In this document: positions 25,345 to 33,010 of the stretch, in pieces
Layout of the letters: each line of letters opens with the position of its first letter
Numbering within the stretch: the first letter of the stretch is position 1
NCBI GenBank assembly: GCA_022820365.1
Contig: JAJEFO010000080.1
Coordinates: forward strand, 1 to 34,111
Direction of reading: 5' to 3'
Source of the DNA: Silicimonas sp.
GTDB taxonomy: Bacteria > Pseudomonadota > Alphaproteobacteria > Rhodobacterales > Rhodobacteraceae
DNA length: 34,111 nucleotides
The notes under the pieces: model-generated
What the model was told of the DNA's origin: nothing
What the model saw: only the letters and a program-made list of their open reading frames with translations
Databases searched by the model: none
Position numbers and translations under genes: made by a program

Positions 25345-26883
25345 CTATAACGCCTCGATGGCCCTGACGGCATCGTTGAGCGCCTCGCCCTCCTCGTCCA
25401 ACAGCGCGGCTTCACGAAGGCGTCTTGCACAGCTAGCTGCATCCGTGCGGTCTGCGACTCGATCCACCATGCCAAGAACTTTGTCGAATTTCGACAGTCC
25501 GCGTGCGTAGGTTTCTGAATAGCCTTTGATCAGCCGACCGCAGCAGAGGATTTCTGTGGCGAGTGCGGGATCTGCGTCGGCAAATCGGGCGGCGCGCGAC
25601 AGCCAACCGTCGAGATGCGCCTGTTCGACAGCGTGGCGTCGTGTTCTGCGGCGGTACCACTTCAGCCCGCCGAGCGCGTAGAGAAGAAGGAACGGCCCCA
25701 GTCGGTCCGAGCGTAGTCGCCTGCCCTTGGCGAACCAGCGGTCTATGCGGGCCATGGCGCGGGGACTCGCCGCGAATCGGGCTCCCATCCTGGCAGGCAG
25801 CAGCCCGACGATCTCTTCGGCCCGGGGATGCATGTATTCGGTCAAGTGCAGTATCTGTTGCGGTCCGGTTGCGATCTCGGCAGCAATTCGGCCATTGCGA
25901 GCGGCGCGGGTCTTGAGATCCGCCACGCGGATCACGTCGTCGTAAGCCATGGCGTTGGCAATGTACTTTGCTGCGACCTTGGTCAGCTCGTTGCCGCCGA
26001 GGCTGCCGGAGATGGCAAATGGTGCAAGGCGATCAAGATACTCCTCACCGTAATCCGCATCCATGAAGTCGACTACCTTGCGCAGCCCGGCAAATGCAAT
26101 CGGCCGTGCGGGCTCCGGCAGGTCAGCGGCGCGTCGCGTCAGGCTCTCCCACCTGTCGAGCAGACGCACGGGACCGGAGGCACCCGGCGAGGATGGCGGC
26201 CGCTCTGGTTCGCTGCTGGCCTGCACACCCTTGAGGCAGGCATGGAATCCGGCGTCGAAGGCGCGCAGGCTACTCTCAACTCCCCGCTTTCCGGACCGGA
26301 TGGCGTCCTCGAAGGCGCCCTTGTCGAAGGGCAGGCATCCCGAAGCAGCCAGGGCGCCGAACAGAGTGGCCGAAATCACGGATCCGCTTTCGACCGCCAG
26401 TTCCTCCATGTCGAAACAAATGAACCGGGCGGCTGCAACTTCGGCTGCGGCGCGTACTTCGGTCGCGTCGGCGGTCCCGTCACCAGGGGCACATTTTTCT
26501 GAGATTGCGAGATTCCTGTGGGACGATGCGATGAGTGTCGTTCTATCCGGGGTTACGAAACCGCGCGCGATCGCGCGCCCGGCCTCCATCAGTTCGGAGG
26601 CGATCAGGATGTCAACATCGCCAGAGGATGGCGCGAGCGCAAAGACCGGTTGTGCACTTCCGGTCCTGGCCATCTCGACATAGTAGATGGTCGCGCCTGT
26701 ACGCTGTGCCACGCCGGCGACCGAGGTTGCTTGGCATGCGTAGCCTTGCGCCCGGGCGAGAGCTTCGATCCATCTGGTCAAGACTCCGCCGCCCTGACCT
26801 CCCACCGCCATGATCGCGACCTTGATGACGCCGTCGGGGCTCGGTTTGGCCACCTCTGCCGGAATGGGCTGCTGCACTGTCAT
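25345..26883 (-). CDS. iorB: Indolepyruvate ferredoxin oxidoreductase beta subunit, long form
   Basis: A 512-residue protein. Residues about 20-210 are the gamma-type domain of 2-oxoacid:ferredoxin oxidoreductases, with VAIMAVGGQGGGVLTRWI at the start and YYVEMARTGS; this domain contacts CoA and the thiamine centre of IorA. Classical IorB proteins stop near 200 residues; here about 300 more follow, an alpha-helical Arg-rich region resembling the DUF6537 domain that accompanies proteobacterial indolepyruvate oxidoreductases. The start is the ATG at 26883, overlapping the iorA stop (ATGA); the longer open frame to 27069 is inside iorA. It is the last gene of the operon led by the fused kynureninase-like/cyclase gene. 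Confidence 0.88.
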   Translation of the reverse strand: MTVQQPIPAEVAKPSPDGVIKVAIMAVGGQGGGVLTRWIEALARAQGYACQATSVAGVAQRTGATIYYVEMARTGSAQPVFALAPSSGDVDILIASELMEAGRAIARGFVTPDRTTLIASSHRNLAISEKCAPGDGTADATEVRAAAEVAAARFICFDMEELAVESGSVISATLFGALAASGCLPFDKGAFEDAIRSGKRGVESSLRAFDAGFHACLKGVQASSEPERPPSSPGASGPVRLLDRWESLTRRAADLPEPARPIAFAGLRKVVDFMDADYGEEYLDRLAPFAISGSLGGNELTKVAAKYIANAMAYDDVIRVADLKTRAARNGRIAAEIATGPQQILHLTEYMHPRAEEIVGLLPARMGARFAASPRAMARIDRWFAKGRRLRSDRLGPFLLLYALGGLKWYRRRTRRHAVEQAHLDGWLSRAARFADADPALATEILCCGRLIKGYSETYARGLSKFDKVLGMVDRVADRTDAASCARRLREAALLDEEGEALNDAVRAIEAL

Positions 26884-29027
26884 TCCGCGCCTCCAAAGGA
26901 CAGCGACTGGCGTGCCCGGCGGCGTTGCAGCCAGCGTATGAGCCGCGCGGCGAGTCCCGCACGCCAATGTTCGAAACCGGTCGGGTTGTGCACGATGTCG
27001 GCGCGGTAGAAACTTGGACAGAGCACGGCGGCCTCGGCCACCTCGCCGCAGTTTCCGCAGCCGACGCATGTCTGGTCGATATGCGCCACCGGATCGTCGC
27101 GCAGCGGGTCGTCAAGCTTCTTGAGCGACAGCGACGGGCAGCCCGAGAGTCGGATGCAGGCGTGATCGCCCGTGCAGATGTCTTCATCGACGCCGAAACG
27201 AGGCACCACGACGCGCCTACCCGCGTTGACGGCCTCTTGCCGGAGCGGTTTCTCGCGGCGCTGGCGGTTCAACATGCATTCGGAGGAGGCGATTATGACC
27301 TTCGGGCCGTCATAGTCAGTGGTCAGCGCCTCGCGAAAGACCTCGCACATCCGAGGCACATCGTAGGTGCGGTCGATCTCGCGAACCCATTTCACGCCAA
27401 CACCCCGGACGGCGGCGCCGATCGGGTTGTTCGTGGCTCGGGTCGGGTTGCTGGCGCGGCTCGACGGCACGTCCTGTCCGCCTGTGGCTGCTGAATAGTA
27501 GTTGTCAACGATCACCGCGACGCTGTCGGCGCGGTTGAACACCATGTTGCCTATCGAGGAGGCGAGGCCGTTATGCCAGAACCCGCCATCGCCGATGATC
27601 GAGATCGCCCGCCGATCGCCGCCGGCGTCGAAGGCCGAATTCGATGCCGGGCCGAGGCCGTAGCCCATTGTCGAACCGCCGATTTCGAAGGGCGGGAGCG
27701 AAGCGAAAAGATGGCAACCGATGTCGCCGGTGATCTGGTGTTCACCAAGTTCCCGCTGGACGATCTTCAGTGCAGCGAAGATCGGGCGTTCGGGGCAGCC
27801 GGTGCAGAACCCGGGCGGGCGGACCGGGATCGTCGTCGAAAGGTCCGGGATTTTGGGCGCATCCCGGTTGGGTGCACGTACCTGGCCGGGCAGCAGGTCG
27901 GGGGCGGTTTCGCGAAGAAAGGCGGTCATGCCTTCATGCAGCACTTGGCCGGTGTATTCGCCGGCCATCGGCAGGACATCCTTGCCCATCAGTCGGGTTT
28001 GGACTCTTTCCCTGAAGAGCATGGAGCCAATGGATTGCTCAATGAACTCGGGCTGGCCTTCCTCGACGACCAGGAGCGCGTCCTTGCCGCGCGCAAAGTC
28101 CAGAACCTCGGTCTGCACCAATGGGTACGTGACATTCAGGACATGGAGCGGCACATCCGTTTTCCCGTAGAGGTCGGCAAGGCCCAACCGCTGCAGCGCC
28201 CTTATCACGCCGTTGTACATGCCGCCCTGAAGAACGATTCCGACCTTGCCCTGCTGGGGGCCGAAGCGCTCGTTCAACGCCTGTTTGGCAATGAAGGCCT
28301 CCGCAGCGGGCCAGCGGTTCTCGATCTTGTCTTGCTCGTGGGCGTAGGACATCGGCGGCAGTACCACGCGCCGGAAGTCCTTTCGTGGTTCTGCCAGCGC
28401 ATCGCGGACGGTCAGCGGCGGCGGGATGTTGTCAGCAGTTTCGAACTGGCCAGTGACATGGCAGGACCGAATCCGCACCATTAGCATCACAGGCGTGCTG
28501 GACGCCTCGGACAGCTCGAACCCCTGTTTTACCGCCCGCACGATCGAGGGCAGGTTCGGACGCGGGTCCAGGAGCCAGAACTGCGACTTCATCGCGAAGG
28601 CGTGGCTGCGCTCCTGCATGATCGAGGAACCTTCGCCGTAGTCCTCGCCGAGAACAATCAGCGCACCGCCGTTCACGCCAGAGGACGCGAGGTTCGCCAA
28701 GGCGTCTGACGCCACGTTTACCCCAACAGGGCCCTTGTAGGTCACGGCACCACGAATCGGGTAGTGGACTGAAGCTGCCAGCATCGCGGTTGCCGCGGCC
28801 TCGGAAGCATTGGCTTCGAACCGAACGCCGATCTCGGCGAGGAGATCCTGCGCGTCGGCCAGCACGTCCATCAGGTGAGAGATCGGCGCGCCCTGATAGC
28901 CGCCGACATAGCCCACGCCGGATTCCAGCAGCGCCTTCGTGATTGCCAGAATGCCTTCACCCGTGAAGGTTTCGCCGGCACCGAGGCGCAGGTGCTCGAC
29001 TTCTGCCTTGAACGAGCGCTCGGCCAT
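26880..29027 (-). CDS. iorA: Indolepyruvate ferredoxin oxidoreductase alpha subunit
   Basis: IorA decarboxylates aryl pyruvates such as indole-3-pyruvate through thiamine diphosphate; with IorB and CoA it gives the aryl-acetyl-CoA and reduced ferredoxin. The 715 residues hold a pyrimidine-type TPP domain (VGYVGGYQGAPISHL, 38-52), a middle domain, a PP-type TPP domain with GDGGFWHNG (479-487) and DNYYSAATGG (508-517), and a C-terminal ferredoxin-like part. The cysteine spacing there is unusual: C618-x5-C624-x5-C630-P, then C654xxC657xxC660, then C670-P. The ATG at 29027 lies six bases after the stop of the fused gene, with GGACTGA across the junction. Confidence 0.92.
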   Translation of the reverse strand: MAERSFKAEVEHLRLGAGETFTGEGILAITKALLESGVGYVGGYQGAPISHLMDVLADAQDLLAEIGVRFEANASEAAATAMLAASVHYPIRGAVTYKGPVGVNVASDALANLASSGVNGGALIVLGEDYGEGSSIMQERSHAFAMKSQFWLLDPRPNLPSIVRAVKQGFELSEASSTPVMLMVRIRSCHVTGQFETADNIPPPLTVRDALAEPRKDFRRVVLPPMSYAHEQDKIENRWPAAEAFIAKQALNERFGPQQGKVGIVLQGGMYNGVIRALQRLGLADLYGKTDVPLHVLNVTYPLVQTEVLDFARGKDALLVVEEGQPEFIEQSIGSMLFRERVQTRLMGKDVLPMAGEYTGQVLHEGMTAFLRETAPDLLPGQVRAPNRDAPKIPDLSTTIPVRPPGFCTGCPERPIFAALKIVQRELGEHQITGDIGCHLFASLPPFEIGGSTMGYGLGPASNSAFDAGGDRRAISIIGDGGFWHNGLASSIGNMVFNRADSVAVIVDNYYSAATGGQDVPSSRASNPTRATNNPIGAAVRGVGVKWVREIDRTYDVPRMCEVFREALTTDYDGPKVIIASSECMLNRQRREKPLRQEAVNAGRRVVVPRFGVDEDICTGDHACIRLSGCPSLSLKKLDDPLRDDPVAHIDQTCVGCGNCGEVAEAAVLCPSFYRADIVHNPTGFEHWRAGLAARLIRWLQRRRARQSLSFGGAE

Positions 29028-29033
29028 GCGACG

Positions 29034-31034
29034 TCAGTCCTGCGGCACGAGCGCCAGGGCGCGGATCGGTGACCCGGTGCCGTGCTCGATCTTCAGGGGC
29101 GCTGCCATCAGGATTGCACCCTTTGGCGGCAACTGGTCGAGATTCGCGAGCGACGCGAGACCGAAACAGTTGTCGCGATGCAGGAAGTTGTGCGCCGGAT
29201 AGGGGGGCGAGAACTTGCCCGCCATGCCGGCATCGGTGCCGATGCACTGGGCGCCCCACCCGACGATGCCCTTGGAAATCAGGTAGTCGATGCATTCCGT
29301 CGTCGGTCCGGGGCTGTGCGATCCGTCTTCATGGGGATCGGGGTCCTCGTTCAGGAAGAACTCTTCGTCATGGGATCGCTTGTCCCAGTCGGTGCGCATC
29401 ACCACCCACTCGCCCGGATTGATCTCTCCGTGCTCCGCCTCCCAAGCCTTGACGTGTTCGGCAGTGAGCAGAAAGTCGGGGTCTTCGGCGGCCTCCCTGG
29501 AGCAGTCGATCACGTTGACCGGCGCAACGAGGCGTTGGACGTCGAGCGAGTCGGTGTAGCCGTCCTCGAAGTCCTTGCCAGAAATCCAGTGATGCGGTGC
29601 GTCGAAATGTGTGCCGGAATGCTCGCCCAGCACCATCCAGTTCCAGGCGAAGAACGGCCCGTCGGCATCGTATTCGCTGATCTTGTGGATTTCGACCTTG
29701 GGCGTGTTCTTGGCGAAGTCCTTCGGCAGGCGCAGTATCGGCGTGTCGGGACCAAGGGTGGCGGTGCAGTCGACGATTCTCACTTGGCCGGACATCAGCA
29801 TCGCGCCGAGCTGGCCCAAAAGATCTGCGGGATTCATGTCGGCTCCTGTCTGCGGGCCTGTCGCGGCAAAGCGGGACTTGCGGCGGGTCAGCACCGCCTC
29901 GGCGATGTCGAAGACGGTGTCGATTGTCTCTGCCGCGGTCATGTTGCCCGGCGAAAGGCGGACAAGGGGTCCGCGGAAATCCACCGAATAGCCCTCGACC
30001 CCAAGCGCGCCGACCACGGCGGCAGCCTCGGGCTTGTTCGGAAAGCGCAGCATGACCGAGCCGCCGCGCCTGTCGGCCTCGCGCGGAGAATGCAGCGGCA
30101 GGTCGAGATCATCTGCACGCGCGATGATCCTGTCGACGAGACGTCGGTTCCAGGCAGCCGTTTCGGTGTGATCCTGGGTCGCGTGCCACTTGAGGGCGGG
30201 CAGCGAGGCGATCGCAGCCATCGAACCCGGGGTGCCACCATCGAAGCGGCGGATGTCTGGGGCGTATTCGAACTTGTCGATGTCCCAAGAAAACGGGTTG
30301 TTCTGCGAAAACCAGCCTCGACCGTCGGGCTCGAGTTCCAGTGCCAGCGACTTGTCGACGTAGAGGATGCCAGCGCCAGGTGTGCCGCACATCCATTTCA
30401 GGCTGGTCGAAACGACGAAATCAACCTTGGGGTTCATCGCGTCAAAGGGAATGAGCCCCGCGGCCTGGGTGATGTCGACTCCGATCATGGTGCCCATCTC
30501 CCGACCATGCGCGACCAACGGCGCCAGATCGGTCCGTGCCGAGGCGGTCGAGGTGACCCAGGTGAGGAGCGCCAGTCCGACATCTTGACTCCAGCGGGCA
30601 GCGAAGTCCTCCGCCTCGACCCAAGCCTTGCCTTCGCTCAGCGGCACCGTGTCGAGCGTGAAGCCCATTTTCGGCGCCAGGCCCGCCAGCAGGAAGTGAA
30701 TTGACGGAAAGCAGTCCGCGGCCACGAGCACACGCTTGCCGCGCAGCATTCCCTCGGGGAGCGAGCGCACCAGCTTGTGCATGCCATCGGTCACGCTCTC
30801 GCAGGTGGTTGCCGAGCCCTTGGGCACGTTTATGATGCGTCGCCAGTAGTCAATGAAGTCCTGCCGACGCAGCAGCACATAGCCCCATTGCTTGTCATTC
30901 GGCGCGGCCCAGACCTCGGCGAACTCGGCGGCGGCCTCGGCGAATTCCTGCTCCTTGCCCGGGTACATGCCAATCGAGTGGTACAGATAATACCCGGCGT
31001 GCTTGGTGTTTGTGAGCATGTTGCGGATCCGCAT
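29034..31034 (-). CDS. Fused kynureninase-like PLP enzyme and KynB/isatin-hydrolase-type cyclase
   Basis: A single 666-residue frame with two enzymes. Residues about 10-390 are an aminotransferase class V fold of kynureninase type: D187 in GVDITQAAG should bind the pyridine nitrogen, K213 in STSLKWMCGTPGAG should carry the PLP, and GRGWFSQNNPF with RRFDGGTPG are kynureninase-like blocks. Residues about 415-666 are a cyclase-family metal hydrolase with HSGTHFDAPHHW (H472, H476, D478) and IGTDAG near the end, as in formamidase KynB and isatin hydrolase. An internal ATG (29837, Met400) preceded by AGGAG sits between the domains. The start is the ATG at 31034 or 31019; neither has a strong ribosome binding site. 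It begins an operon with iorA and iorB. Substrate is inferred to be a tryptophan- or indole-derived compound; activity is not proven. Confidence 0.88.
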   Translation of the reverse strand: MRIRNMLTNTKHAGYYLYHSIGMYPGKEQEFAEAAAEFAEVWAAPNDKQWGYVLLRRQDFIDYWRRIINVPKGSATTCESVTDGMHKLVRSLPEGMLRGKRVLVAADCFPSIHFLLAGLAPKMGFTLDTVPLSEGKAWVEAEDFAARWSQDVGLALLTWVTSTASARTDLAPLVAHGREMGTMIGVDITQAAGLIPFDAMNPKVDFVVSTSLKWMCGTPGAGILYVDKSLALELEPDGRGWFSQNNPFSWDIDKFEYAPDIRRFDGGTPGSMAAIASLPALKWHATQDHTETAAWNRRLVDRIIARADDLDLPLHSPREADRRGGSVMLRFPNKPEAAAVVGALGVEGYSVDFRGPLVRLSPGNMTAAETIDTVFDIAEAVLTRRKSRFAATGPQTGADMNPADLLGQLGAMLMSGQVRIVDCTATLGPDTPILRLPKDFAKNTPKVEIHKISEYDADGPFFAWNWMVLGEHSGTHFDAPHHWISGKDFEDGYTDSLDVQRLVAPVNVIDCSREAAEDPDFLLTAEHVKAWEAEHGEINPGEWVVMRTDWDKRSHDEEFFLNEDPDPHEDGSHSPGPTTECIDYLISKGIVGWGAQCIGTDAGMAGKFSPPYPAHNFLHRDNCFGLASLANLDQLPPKGAILMAAPLKIEHGTGSPIRALALVPQD
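29835..29847 (-). promoter_or_regulatory. Internal ribosome binding site and start codon at the fusion junction
   Basis: On the minus strand AGGAG (29843-29847) is followed after five bases by ATG (29835-29837), which is Met400 of the long frame. Translation from it would give MNPADLLGQL and the complete cyclase domain (267 residues). This is a better ribosome binding site than that of the full-length gene. Confidence 0.6.
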
Positions 31035-31330
31035 GGGCGTGTTGCGGGGCAGGGTAGTCGAATGCCTGGCGGTGGTCCACGTTCGCGTTTGCGAATCTGT
31101 CCCTGCAAAACGTCTGTCCTGAAATTGTTATGGATGTTCATCTTGAGATGCAGCGCGTGTGATACATGCCATGCTCGGCAGCGTCTCGCGCTGCAGAAGG
31201 CGGCGCATCTTGAAGTCGAGGTGCCGCACATGCATGTTGCTGACATGATGACGGACAGATGCCTGCCGGGAGTGGTGTGCGTTCGCTCCGAGTGATCTGT
31301 CGTCGTGCCAGGCAATTCAGGAGTCGCCGA
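31035..31330. promoter_or_regulatory. Divergent control region between the fusion operon and the AbiEii-like pair
   Basis: The 296-base gap should carry promoters for both directions. Inverted repeats present are TTCGC-gttt-GCGAA (31083-31096), GCAGCG-TCTCG-CGCTGC (31178-31194), and the 10-bp palindrome ACATGCATGT (31228-31237). None is next to a clear -35/-10 pair. No regulator gene is adjacent. Confidence 0.35.
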
Positions 31331-31975
31331 ATGGCCTTTGACGTGGAGGCGTGCCGTCGCGAGTTCTGGCGTCTTGACCGAAGTAGCGGTGCCTGGCGGA
31401 CCGACCGTGCTCCGACACGCGAAGACATCCATGCGCGCTGGCACTGGCAGATGGAAAGGACGGTTCCTGATCCCGAAGCGTCGGACATTGGACGCCACAG
31501 CTCGTTGATGAGCGGCAAGGGGAGATGCGTTCCCCGGGATGACGTGAACCCGCTGCAGAAGCGTTTCCGGTACTCGCCGATGCCTCTCGCCTGGTTCGAG
31601 AACGGTCCTGCGAGACATGTGTTCAGGAAGCCGGATCCGGACCACCGCCTGCTGTCATCGCTTTCCGGCAAGCATCTTGCCGGTTACACGGGCCGTCCAT
31701 CGGGGGCGGAACTGTTCCGCTGGCTGACCGAAGGGACGAGAACTAGCGACGAACGGGACTGGCTTGCCGAACTGCTGCAGGACATCCGTGAAGATGACTA
31801 CCCGCAACTGCGACGCCGGGATGCACTCAGCGTCTGGCACGTCGCCCGCGCGGTCTTGGAGAGCGATGTGCGCCGCGGAGCATTGTCCTGGTGGCTGAAT
31901 CAGTTTGCAGAGAAGCCGGAAGGCTGGAAGGGCAGGGTCCCGGGCGGCGAGTCGCCGGCACGAGCTGCCGCGTGA
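31331..31975 (+). CDS. Unrecognised protein coupled to an AbiEii-like nucleotidyltransferase
   Basis: A 214-residue protein that I do not recognise. The start is the ATG at 31331 (MAFDVEACRREFWRLDR) with AGGAG eight bases upstream; the frame is open to 31259 without a start signal. It is rich in Trp (11) and Arg, has no signal peptide, membrane segment or cysteine motif, and looks mostly alpha-helical in its second half (WLAELLQDIREDDYPQLRRRDALSVWHVARAVL, in part). Its stop overlaps the GTG of the downstream nucleotidyltransferase gene (GTGA), a coupling typical of paired toxin-antitoxin genes. An antitoxin role for it is inference from position; it does not resemble AbiEi with its winged-helix start. 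Confidence 0.7.
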   Translation: MAFDVEACRREFWRLDRSSGAWRTDRAPTREDIHARWHWQMERTVPDPEASDIGRHSSLMSGKGRCVPRDDVNPLQKRFRYSPMPLAWFENGPARHVFRKPDPDHRLLSSLSGKHLAGYTGRPSGAELFRWLTEGTRTSDERDWLAELLQDIREDDYPQLRRRDALSVWHVARAVLESDVRRGALSWWLNQFAEKPEGWKGRVPGGESPARAAA

Positions 31976-32706
31976 GCGAATTCGAGATACTACCCCCGGC
32001 GGACGCGATTCTCAGGCAGATCGCGCCCGCGTTGCTCCAGGTTCTGGATCCCGGCGACATCCTGATCGGCGACGGGACCGCGCTGACCGCGAGATGGCAG
32101 CACCGCCAGAGCACAGACTTCGACCTGACGGTTGCAGCGACCGCCATTGGTCGAGAGGGTGGCCGGATTCTGGCGCTGTTGACATCGGTTTCCGTCTCGA
32201 ACATCCGGCATGGCCGCGGCTGGCTGAACGGCATGTGCGCCGACGGAGAGTTCAGCATGTCAACCACCACGCCTCTCCTGCCCGCATCGACAGAGCTGGC
32301 GGATCGCGAGACCTGCTTCGGGCTTGGTCTCGAACCTGCAGCGGAAATCCTGGCCCGCAAGCTGAAGCTCCGGTTGTATGGCAACGGTGAATTCGTCTCT
32401 CGAGACTTCTACGACATTTGCACCGCCAGCGAACGGGACCGCGACGAGCTTGAACTGGCGCTTTCGGTCCTGAGTGTCGAGATGCGGGCCGAAATCGCCC
32501 GCGAAATTGCCAGCTTGGGACCGCAGGCCGCGCGGCTCGGGCGCCCGCTGACCGGAGTCCACAGACCGTCATGGTTGGGCAATCTAGGTGAACGGGCGGC
32601 GGAGTTGATCGTGTCGCCGCATCCAGTCCCCGGGCATCGTCGAGACGTCCGCTCCATGCCGGGTGACGACGGCCGAAGGAAGCCAGATACCGAAGAGCCC
32701 AGCTAG
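31972..32706 (+). CDS. Nucleotidyl transferase, AbiEii/AbiGii toxin-like
   Basis: A 244-residue nucleotidyltransferase-fold protein. GDGTALTARWQHRQSTDFDLTV-like residues 33-54 hold the GxGT and DxD (D49, D51) signature of the DNA-polymerase-beta superfamily as seen in AbiEii. The later block EILARKLKLRLYG...SRDFYDI (K130, K132, R144, D145, D148) is also conserved in that family. AbiEii toxins of type IV toxin-antitoxin and abortive infection systems modify tRNA ends. The GTG at 31972 is chosen because it overlaps the stop of the upstream gene by four bases (GTGA); an in-frame ATG at 31891 would overlap it by 85. Residues 195-244 are a charged, probably disordered tail. Confidence 0.72.
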   Translation: MSEFEILPPADAILRQIAPALLQVLDPGDILIGDGTALTARWQHRQSTDFDLTVAATAIGREGGRILALLTSVSVSNIRHGRGWLNGMCADGEFSMSTTTPLLPASTELADRETCFGLGLEPAAEILARKLKLRLYGNGEFVSRDFYDICTASERDRDELELALSVLSVEMRAEIAREIASLGPQAARLGRPLTGVHRPSWLGNLGERAAELIVSPHPVPGHRRDVRSMPGDDGRRKPDTEEPS

Positions 32707-33010
32707 GAGGCAGAGCCCGGATCCGGCGAGGCGACATCCGTTCGACATTCCAGACCCACCGAAGCGTCCGTCTCCGCCGGACGACTGATAAGGACATTTC
32801 GAGACGTGCTTGGGGCTGCATTTGCGTGATCATGCAATCCTGACCAATTTTCGGACAGGTGATGTGATGGGTGGCATTCCATTGCTTTTGAATGCATCAC
32901 TATTGCCGGATGGACATCTTGATATCTCTCTTCACGTCTGGTTCGCAGTCCCGTCTAAATCGCACCGGGTTGCCAACAGGATTCCTGAAGGAAAGCAGCG
33001 GGACCGGGAT
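32707..33010. other. Gap before the aldo/keto reductase
   Basis: About 300 bases with no recognised gene. The aldo/keto reductase frame is open through it, and an in-frame ATG at 32867 would extend the protein by 48 residues, but those residues do not match the family. The stretch 32820-32900 is AT-rich for this window and may hold a promoter; no clear -35/-10 pair was identified. Confidence 0.4.

Noticed and set aside
27573-28484. A 303-codon plus-strand frame inside iorA
   Set aside because: Antisense shadow of iorA; no ribosome binding site and no domain.
29082-30704. A 540-codon open frame on the plus strand opposite the fused gene
   Set aside because: It is the antisense shadow of the kynureninase-like/cyclase gene in GC-rich DNA; the translation shows no domain and the opposite strand has clear catalytic motifs.
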